Positions 32,343 through 37,681 of a stretch of 37,681 nucleotides of DNA are shown here, one piece after another. Source of the stretch: Rubricella sp038526735 (GTDB taxonomy: Bacteria > Pseudomonadota > Alphaproteobacteria > Rhodobacterales > Rhodobacteraceae); assembly GCA_038526735.1 (NCBI GenBank), contig JBCBGM010000027.1, positions 1 to 37,681 of the forward strand, written 5' to 3'. Under the pieces are notes generated by a model. It was not told where the DNA came from and searched no databases. It worked only from the letters and a program-made list of their open reading frames with translations. The position numbers were made by a program, and so were the translations under genes. Every line of letters starts with the position of its first letter. Within the stretch, counting starts at the first letter, position 1.

Positions 32343-32930
32343 ATGGGCTATGTCCGGCTCATGGATGTCGATCGATTTGAGCGGGTTGAGGTCGCCTCAG
32401 AAGGGGGCCTTTGGGCGTGGTTTGAGAAGCATCATGCGCAGCCTGAAAGTGTTTGGCTGGTGACCTTCAAGGCCGCTGACCGGGCGCGGTATGTCTCCAA
32501 GGATCAGGTTCTTGACGCTTTGATTGCCTTCGGCTGGATCGATGGGCGGCGGCTCAAGCTTGATGATGCGCGCACCATGCAACTGATTTCTCCGCGCAAA
32601 CAACAGGCCTGGGCGGCGAGCTATAAGGCGCGGGCGGATCGGTTGGAGCGTGCAGGAAGGATGCGCCCAGCGGGGCGGGCGGCGATTGAGGCGGGAAAGG
32701 CCAGCGGGCTTTGGAACAGCTCTGATCCGGTGGATGCGTTAACCGTGCCTGAGGATCTGGCCAAGGCTCTCAAAGGCCCTGCACGGGCCTCATTAGACGC
32801 ATTTGCCCCCTCCTACCGCCGCAACCTCTTACGCTGGATTGCCTCGGCCAAGACCGCCCCGACCCGCGCCAAACGCATCGCAGCAGCGACCGAAAGCGCG
32901 CAAACGGGCGAAAAGATCCGAAACCTCTGA
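32343..32930 (+). CDS. YdeI/OmpD-associated family protein
   Basis: The protein has 195 residues. The YdeI pattern is clear: RFERVEVASEGGLWAWFEKHHAQPESVWLVTFKAADRARYVSKDQVLDALIAFGWIDGRRLKLDDARTMQLISPRKQ. A Lys/Arg-rich C-terminal end (LLRWIASAKTAPTRAKRIAAATE) is typical of the family. Family function is unresolved. No good ribosome binding site separates the starts at 32343 and 32361 (MDVDRFERVEV). The latter removes a seven-residue prefix MGYVRLM? minus one Met and is a real alternative. The gene follows the hbd element copy A. Confidence 0.8.
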   Translation: MGYVRLMDVDRFERVEVASEGGLWAWFEKHHAQPESVWLVTFKAADRARYVSKDQVLDALIAFGWIDGRRLKLDDARTMQLISPRKQQAWAASYKARADRLERAGRMRPAGRAAIEAGKASGLWNSSDPVDALTVPEDLAKALKGPARASLDAFAPSYRRNLLRWIASAKTAPTRAKRIAAATESAQTGEKIRNL

Positions 32931-33085
32931 GCGTGACGCCGTTGCGCTGCCCTGTCACTGCCGCGCAGCAAAACCGCCGCAAAAGCTTAACCGGACTGCC
33001 AAGGCCGCGTCACCCAACTGTCAGGCAGGCTTGGCAATGAGTGGGCGCCTCGCCAAGGGGCTGACCCATCTGTCTGGAGCTTTTC

Positions 33086-34309
33086 ATGAGATCTCTTCAC
33101 GTCGCCCTGTCTGCCTCTGTGCTGGCGCTGTCTGCCGGGGCCGTTGCCGCGCAATCTGTGCAACTCGGCCCGCGCCCCTACTACCTGATCGACCAGATGC
33201 AGGACGGCCCGCTGAAACGGCACCTGCAGTCCTGCGAAGCCGGTCCCTTCATGCAGAGTGACTTTTCGATTGGCCACCGCGGCGCACCGATGCAGTTCCC
33301 TGAGCATACCGTTGAATCGAATGTTGCCGCCGCGCGGATGGGTGCTGGCATTCTGGAATGTGACGTGACCTTCACCGGTGATCTGGAGCTGGTGTGTCGC
33401 CACGCGCAGAACGATCTGCACACCACCACCAACATCCTCGCGACCGATCTGGCCGCGACCTGCGTGACACCCTTCACGCCCGCCACCGATGATGCGTCTG
33501 CGACCGCTGAGTGCCGCACCTCCGAACTGACGCTGGAGCAGTTCATGACCCTGACGCCCAAGATGGACGCCGCGGATCGCTCTGCGACCACCGTAGAAGC
33601 TTATCTGGGCGGCACCGCCGACTGGCGGACTGACCTCTACTCCGCTGAGCCTGCGACGTTGATGACCCACGCGCAATCGATCGAGGTGTTCCGCGATCTG
33701 GGCGCCAAGTTCACACCCGAGCTGAAAACCCCATCGGTCGAGATGCCATTCAACGGCTTCACCCAAGAGGACTATGCGCAAAAGCTGGTGGACGAATACA
33801 AGGCTGCCGGTGTGCCTGCCGAGGACGTCTGGCTGCAGTCCTTCAACCTTGATGATGTGCTCTACTGGATTGAGGCAGAGCCCGCGTTCGGCGCCCAGGC
33901 CGTTTACCTGATGGATGAGTACAACATCGATGGCTACTCGCCGATGGATGCCTCCACCTGGCCGCACACGATGGCTGAGCTGGCCGCGATGGGCGTTAAC
34001 TACATCGCGCCGCCCACCTGGATGCTGGTGACGCTGGATGACGCCAACCAGATCGTGCCCTCGCTCTTGGCCACCGAGTCGCAGGCCGCGGGCCTCAACA
34101 TCATCACCTGGACGATTGAGCGCTCTGGCCCCCTGGGTAACGGCGGCGGCTGGTACTATCAGTCGGTGGCCGAGGCCGCGCAGGAGCGTGGCGACGGTGT
34201 GATGTATGAACTGATCGACGTGCTGGCGCAGGACGTGGGCGTTGCAGGCATCTTTTCGGATTGGCCTGCAACGGTCACCTACTACGCCAACTGCTTGGGT
34301 CTGGATTAG
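33086..34309 (+). CDS. secreted glycerophosphodiester phosphodiesterase
   Basis: The protein has 407 residues. A signal peptide (MRSLHVALSASVLALSAGAVAA|Q) sends it to the periplasm. The GDPD domain has the catalytic HR in SIGHRGAPMQFPEHTVES (His64-Arg65), the metal site ECDVTFTGDLELVC (Glu91, Asp93) and RHAQNDL (His106). The C-terminal YDVLAQDVGVAGIFSDWPATV-like end holds the last barrel strand. The insert at about 120-190 is longer than in GlpQ and contains repeated acidic and cysteine residues. It releases glycerol-3-phosphate from phospholipid head groups. GGAG precedes the ATG by 6 bases. Confidence 0.92.
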   Translation: MRSLHVALSASVLALSAGAVAAQSVQLGPRPYYLIDQMQDGPLKRHLQSCEAGPFMQSDFSIGHRGAPMQFPEHTVESNVAAARMGAGILECDVTFTGDLELVCRHAQNDLHTTTNILATDLAATCVTPFTPATDDASATAECRTSELTLEQFMTLTPKMDAADRSATTVEAYLGGTADWRTDLYSAEPATLMTHAQSIEVFRDLGAKFTPELKTPSVEMPFNGFTQEDYAQKLVDEYKAAGVPAEDVWLQSFNLDDVLYWIEAEPAFGAQAVYLMDEYNIDGYSPMDASTWPHTMAELAAMGVNYIAPPTWMLVTLDDANQIVPSLLATESQAAGLNIITWTIERSGPLGNGGGWYYQSVAEAAQERGDGVMYELIDVLAQDVGVAGIFSDWPATVTYYANCLGLD

Positions 34310-34355
34310 GCCTTTGCGCAAGGAGGCTCGGCCCGCTTTCGCCAGTGGCGCAAGT

Positions 34356-34388
34356 CCTGCGAGGTAGTTTTGGTCAAGATGAAGGGGG
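34356..34388 (+). repeat. 3'-end dispersed element, copy B (degenerate, after the GDPD gene)
   Basis: This decayed copy keeps the tail GCGAGGTAG-TTTT and CAAGATGAAG but has lost the preceding hairpins. It lies about 46 bases after the stop of the phosphodiesterase gene. Confidence 0.5.
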
Positions 34389-34403
34389 CGGCGACGCCCC
34401 TTT
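34382..34403. terminator. bidirectional terminator between the GDPD and PatB-type genes
   Basis: GGGGCG-GCGA-CGCCCC with flanking A/T pairs and a TTT run can end both convergent genes. The PatB-type stop lies 3 bases further on. Confidence 0.6.
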
Positions 34404-34405
34404 CG

Positions 34406-35581
34406 CTATTGCAGATCGGCAAATGCCTCTTGCAAGCGGCGCACGGCCTCTTCGATCACCGGGCGCGGCGTGGCGATGTTGAACCGCAGGAACGTCTCCC
34501 CACCGGTGCCGAAGGTGGGGCCATAGTTCGCAGCGATTTTCGCGCCCTTCTCCACCCGCTCGGTAAACTCCGCCCGGCCCATGCCGGTGCCCGAAAAATC
34601 GACCCAGGCTAGATACGTCGCCTCCAGTGCCATGCTCTTGAGGCCCGGGATCGCGTTCACGCCCGCATCGAAAATCTGTCGGTTGCCGTCGAGATAGGCC
34701 CGCAATTCATCCAACCACTCCGCGCCATGGGTGTAGGCCGCGGTTGTCATCAAGATGCCAAACCGGTTGGGCGAGGCGCCTGCGGCCAGATGCACCTTCT
34801 GAAAGCGCGCGCGCAACTCAGCGTTGGGGATGATCACGTTCCCGGTCATCCCGCCCGCGAGGTTGAATGTCTTCGAGGCTGCCGTGAGCATCAACAGCCG
34901 ATCCTCAAGATCGGGGCGGAGCTTGTGCATTACGTGGTGGGTTTGTCCCGGCATCGTCAGGTCATGGTGGATTTCATCCGAGATCAGCATCAGATCATGC
35001 GCGATGCAAAAATCCGCCACGGCGCTCAGCTCTTCGGCGGTCCAGACCCGCCCGCCCGGATTGTGCGGGGAGCACAAGATGACCATCTTCTCGTTGCCGC
35101 TCAAAGACGCTGCGAGCCCGTCCAGATCCATCTCATAGCGGCCATCTCGGTTGATCGTCTCGCTTTCAACGATTACCCGGTCATTGGCATTAATCATCTT
35201 GGCAAAGGCGTGATAAACGGGCGTGAACAAGATCACCCCATCCCCCGGCGCGGTAAAGGCCTGAAGGCACAGCCCCACAGCCGACACCAAGCCGTGCGTG
35301 GTCGAAATCCACGCCGGATCAACCTCCCACCCGTGGCGGCTCTGCATCCAGTTCACGATCGCAGACTTATAGGGCGCGTCATTGCCGAAATAGCCGTGCA
35401 CCCCATGTGCCACAGCCTCGGACAAAGCGTCATTCACGGCCTGCGGCGGGCGAAAGTCCATGTCGGCCACCCACATGGCGATCCCCTCGTTAGGGTCCAC
35501 GCCGTAAAGGCTCTGACAGGCATCCCACTTCACCGAATGGGTCCCCACCCGGTTGATCACTTCATCAAAATCCAAGCTCAT
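34406..35581 (-). CDS. PatB/MalY-family PLP C-S lyase or aminotransferase
   Basis: This 391-residue fold type I PLP enzyme has WDACQSLYGVDPNEGIAMWVADMDFRPPQAV near the start, the typical PatB/MalY N-terminal block. The PLP-binding segment is CSPHNPGGRVW, and DEIHHDLTMPG holds the cofactor Asp. The Schiff-base Lys237 is in TAASKTFNLAGG. Such enzymes cleave cystathionine or other C-S substrates, giving methionine precursors. The start at 35581 is preferred because GGAGG is six bases ahead of it; the ATG one codon upstream has a poor spacing. It is on the same strand as b561, from which it is separated by element copy C. Confidence 0.9.
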   Translation of the reverse strand: MSLDFDEVINRVGTHSVKWDACQSLYGVDPNEGIAMWVADMDFRPPQAVNDALSEAVAHGVHGYFGNDAPYKSAIVNWMQSRHGWEVDPAWISTTHGLVSAVGLCLQAFTAPGDGVILFTPVYHAFAKMINANDRVIVESETINRDGRYEMDLDGLAASLSGNEKMVILCSPHNPGGRVWTAEELSAVADFCIAHDLMLISDEIHHDLTMPGQTHHVMHKLRPDLEDRLLMLTAASKTFNLAGGMTGNVIIPNAELRARFQKVHLAAGASPNRFGILMTTAAYTHGAEWLDELRAYLDGNRQIFDAGVNAIPGLKSMALEATYLAWVDFSGTGMGRAEFTERVEKGAKIAANYGPTFGTGGETFLRFNIATPRPVIEEAVRRLQEAFADLQ

Positions 35582-35652
35582 CATTTCCCTCCACGCTTGG
35601 GACGGAGCTTAGAAACCCCAACGTGCACTGCAAGCGCAAACGGGCGATCCTG

Positions 35653-35700
35653 TCTTCATCTTGATAGAAATACCTCGGGGGTCTGGGGGCTGGCCCCCAG
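35653..35700 (-). repeat. 3'-end dispersed element, copy C (after the b561 gene)
   Basis: On the minus strand a CTGGGGG hairpin (35700-35683) starts 3 bases after the b561 stop. The 29-base tail (35681-35653) follows, identical to copy A. The second hairpin seen in A, D and E is absent. Confidence 0.7.
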
Positions 35701-35703
35701 CTC

Positions 35704-36276
35704 CTACCGCCCGAAGGTCATCCGCGCGAGCACGGTGTCTTTGTCGATGACGTGGTGCTTGAGCGCTGCACCCACATGCGCCAGCAAAACCAGCCCAAGC
35801 GTGATGCCGGAGTAGTAGTGCACAGCCTTCGCGGCTTTCTCGATGCTTTGCACACCGGGCACCCACGGGTCGGGCAGAGCGAACCAGGTAAAGACCATGT
35901 TCTCGATGTTGAGCAGGTCCTGCAGCGGCGAAGCCGCAGACATCACCCATCCAGAGAGCGGCAGCAAAAAGATCGCGATGTAGAGCAGTGTGTGGGAGAT
36001 ATGGGCCCCAGCACGCTCATAGGGTTTGCAATGGTCAGGCAGGGCAGGGCGGCGGCGTGCGATCAGCAGCCACACGACGCGGATAAGAGCGAGGGCAAAT
36101 ACCAAAAACCCCCAGCTCTTGTGCGTTTGGGTCAGGGCAAACTGGGTCAGGGGGTCGGCGACGAAGTTGGTCATGTAGACACCCAGCCCCATCGTCCAGA
36201 GGAGGATCCCGGCGGTTACCCAATGGATCACCCGGCTGGGCCATCCCCAGCTTTCGCGGCTGTTGAGTGTTTGCAT
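35704..36276 (-). CDS. cytochrome b561 family protein
   Basis: This 190-residue cytochrome b561 has four membrane helices (about 15-38, 52-74, 96-114 and 153-175). Histidines suited to bind haem b are His18 (VIHWVTAG), His52 (THKSWGF), His153 and His167 (VHYYSGITLGLVLLAHVG). It likely passes electrons between the quinone pool and periplasmic partners. The start at 36276 has GGGAGG five bases ahead; the longer frame to 36318 reads into the intergenic hairpin. YceI, its common partner, is directly upstream on the same strand. Confidence 0.93.
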   Translation of the reverse strand: MQTLNSRESWGWPSRVIHWVTAGILLWTMGLGVYMTNFVADPLTQFALTQTHKSWGFLVFALALIRVVWLLIARRRPALPDHCKPYERAGAHISHTLLYIAIFLLPLSGWVMSAASPLQDLLNIENMVFTWFALPDPWVPGVQSIEKAAKAVHYYSGITLGLVLLAHVGAALKHHVIDKDTVLARMTFGR

Positions 36277-36295
36277 GGTGACCTCCCTGGCGTGC

Positions 36296-36322
36296 GAAGA
36301 TGCGCTGAACCAGCGCATCTTC
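36296..36322 (-). promoter_or_regulatory. perfect 12-bp hairpin between yceI and the b561 gene
   Basis: GAAGATGCGCTG and CAGCGCATCTTC form a perfect stem around a three-base loop (AAC on the plus strand), with no T-run. It begins about 16 bases after the yceI stop and ends 9 bases before the GGGAGG of the next gene. Confidence 0.6.
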
Positions 36323-36338
36323 AGATAGCTTGGTACTT

Positions 36339-36920
36339 TTACGAGCCCAGACCGTTCGGGTTCGACAGCTCGGTGTTGATCGTGATCGGCATCACGGCAC
36401 CCACGGCGGGGGCAGCAAAGTTCACGCCGAAGTCGGTGCGGTCGATCTCACCGGTGATGGTGAAGCCGGCGATGGCTGCGTTCGGGTTGAACGGGTTGGG
36501 GCCGATGTTGTTGACCACCACGTCGAAAGAGACGGGCTGGGTGACGCCCTTGATCGTCAGATCGCCCATCAGCATCGCGGTGGTGTCAGAGGTCTGCTCA
36601 ACACCGGTAGAGACGAAGGTGATCTCGGGGAAGTTGGCGACATCCAAAAAGTCTGCGCCGCGCACGTGGTTGTCGCGGGCTGCAAAGAGCGTGTTGATGC
36701 TGTCGGCCTGAATGGTGAAGCTCACTTCGGTGGCGGTCAGGTTGCCCGCGTCGAAGGTGATGTCAGCGTCATACTCTTCAAAAAAGCCGACAGTGTTGGA
36801 AAAGCCGAGGTGAGAGACCTCGAACATGATCGCGGTGTGAGATTTATCGAGCTCCCAGTCTGCAAAGGCAGCAAAAGGTGCGGTGGCGAAGGCGGTGGCG
36901 AGAGCCAGTTGTTTCAGCAT
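36339..36920 (-). CDS. YceI family periplasmic protein
   Basis: This 193-residue YceI protein has a signal peptide (MLKQLALATAFATAPFAAFA|D). The lipocalin-like barrel starts with WELDKSHTAIMFEVSHLGFSNTVGFF, the family signature, and contains ITFVSTGVEQTSDTTAMLMGDLTIKGVTQPVSFDVV. It probably binds polyprenyl or isoprenoid chains in the periplasm. The start at 36920 has AGGAGG eight bases ahead, and a longer open frame (to 36956) is not used. It pairs with the b561 gene 62 bases downstream, a common arrangement. Confidence 0.93.
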   Translation of the reverse strand: MLKQLALATAFATAPFAAFADWELDKSHTAIMFEVSHLGFSNTVGFFEEYDADITFDAGNLTATEVSFTIQADSINTLFAARDNHVRGADFLDVANFPEITFVSTGVEQTSDTTAMLMGDLTIKGVTQPVSFDVVVNNIGPNPFNPNAAIAGFTITGEIDRTDFGVNFAAPAVGAVMPITINTELSNPNGLGS

Positions 36921-37076
36921 GGGGGTGTCCTCCTGTTGGCGCTGACGACATTCCAACAGATGGGGCGATGTTTCTGTTCTTCACCCCACGAAAACGCACC
37001 TCTTTGTTTCTGATTTGGATACCGTAGCTCTTTTTTTATTTAAATTGTTGTCATGATACAGTGTTTGGCTGCCCCT

Positions 37077-37681
37077 TTAGCCCTCCGCATCCCGCTCCAG
37101 CGCAGGATATTTCCACCCCAAGGTCACTGCGCGCGCGATGAAGAAGACGACGAGTGCACCCCAGAGCCCATGGTTTCCGAAGGCTGCGACCAGTGGAAAG
37201 AGGCAGGCGAAATAGATGAGCGCCGAAAGGATCATCATGTTGCGCAGGTCTCGGGTTCTTGTGGCGCCGATGAAAACCCCGTCGAGCATGAAAGCCGGGA
37301 GGCCAATGGCCGGGGCAAGCACACACCAGGGGAGGTAGATCAGAGCCGTGGCCACGACGTCATCTGCGGTTGTCATCAAGCCAATGAGTTGCGCGCCAAA
37401 AACCCAGTAGACCAGCGACAACAACCCCACGACCGTCAGCCCCCAGACGGACCCCAAAACCGCTGCCCGTCTGAGAGCCGTCCTGTTCCGCGCCCCGATG
37501 GCCGCGCCGACCAGAGCCTCTGACGCAAACGCAAAGCCGTCGAGCGCGTAAGCGGAGATGGTGAAGAACTGGTAGAGGATTTGGTTGGCGGCGAGGGTCA
37601 CGTCTCCAAGGGCCGCCCCCTGAAAAGTGATCGCCAGAAAACACACCTGCAACACGACCGAGCGGATCATGATGTCTGTGT
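37077..37681 (-). CDS. MATE/DinF-family efflux transporter, partial
   Basis: About 200 C-terminal residues of a MATE exporter are visible; the N-terminal half lies beyond the right edge, and the frame stays open to position 37681. The visible part has ANQILYQFFTISAYALDGFAFASEALVGAAIGARN, the DinF-like helix pair, then LPWCVLAPAIGLPAFMLDGVFIGATRTRDLRNMM. Six or so membrane helices can be traced. These are Na+- or H+-coupled exporters of cationic compounds. The YceI gene lies 156 bases downstream on the same strand. Confidence 0.9.
   Translation of the reverse strand, partial: TDIMIRSVVLQVCFLAITFQGAALGDVTLAANQILYQFFTISAYALDGFAFASEALVGAAIGARNRTALRRAAVLGSVWGLTVVGLLSLVYWVFGAQLIGLMTTADDVVATALIYLPWCVLAPAIGLPAFMLDGVFIGATRTRDLRNMMILSALIYFACLFPLVAAFGNHGLWGALVVFFIARAVTLGWKYPALERDAEG

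Noticed and set aside
32951..33045. Pho box upstream of the phosphodiesterase gene
   Set aside because: Single CTGTCA half-sites occur, but no two in direct repeat at the required spacing. A TGCCAAG/CTTGGCA inverted repeat is also there, with 26 bases between arms and no supporting context.
1..37681. tRNA, rRNA, CRISPR array, insertion sequence, prophage or attachment site
   Set aside because: No cloverleaf, repeat-spacer pattern, transposase or integrase was seen, and gene order and composition look uniformly chromosomal.

Overview
The window is ordinary chromosomal DNA of an alphaproteobacterium, most likely a marine roseobacter-type Rhodobacteraceae. The support is family-level: the fatty-acid oxidation operon with a DmdC-like 590-residue acyl-CoA dehydrogenase, the serC-serA pair with a structured leader, a small HIG1-type protein followed by a PduO-type adenosyltransferase and etfBA, and a repeated 3'-end element of the kind common in this group. 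I do not assign a genus. I see no rRNA, tRNA, prophage, insertion sequence or CRISPR array. No gap between genes exceeds about 300 bases.

Layout. Positions 1-7722 (minus strand) hold a tightly packed beta-oxidation operon. In transcription order it is a MerR-type regulator, a DmdC-like acyl-CoA dehydrogenase, a second acyl-CoA dehydrogenase, a DUF2306-type membrane protein, a glutathione S-transferase, a small membrane protein, a thiolase and a FadJ-type multifunctional protein cut by the left edge. Positions 7815-11540 carry a DUF2461 gene and the serine pathway genes serA and serC. Positions 11658-16783 are mixed housekeeping genes: an FAD oxidoreductase, nudC, an SRPBCC-like protein, pheA, a membrane-anchored cytochrome c, a DUF1801 protein and a GNAT acetyltransferase. 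Positions 16883-22499 are a complete yejABEF-type peptide ABC transporter operon. Next come parC (minus), a serine hydrolase and an outer-membrane beta-barrel protein. Positions 27712-32247 are the HIG1-type protein, the cobalamin adenosyltransferase, etfB, etfA, a DUF6473-like gene and a 3-hydroxybutyryl-CoA dehydrogenase. The right end has a YdeI-like protein, a secreted glycerophosphodiester phosphodiesterase, a PatB/MalY-type C-S lyase, cytochrome b561, YceI and a partial MATE exporter.

How the parts fit. The acyl-CoA dehydrogenases at 4267-7271 pass electrons to ETF, encoded 21 kb away at 28646-30336. A 16-bp palindrome, TTGACG-N4-CGTCAA, occurs twice in front of the MerR gene and once in front of etfB. 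This suggests that one MerR regulator controls both the dehydrogenases and their electron acceptor.

Non-coding signals are the most interesting part. They are the shared MerR-type operator; a long hairpin (27643-27706) that buries the ribosome binding site of the HIG1-type gene; five copies of a two-part repeat placed just after stop codons; a pseudoknot-capable serC leader; a palindromic pair between serC and serA; and a perfect 12-bp hairpin between yceI and the b561 gene. No clearly new multi-gene system was found.
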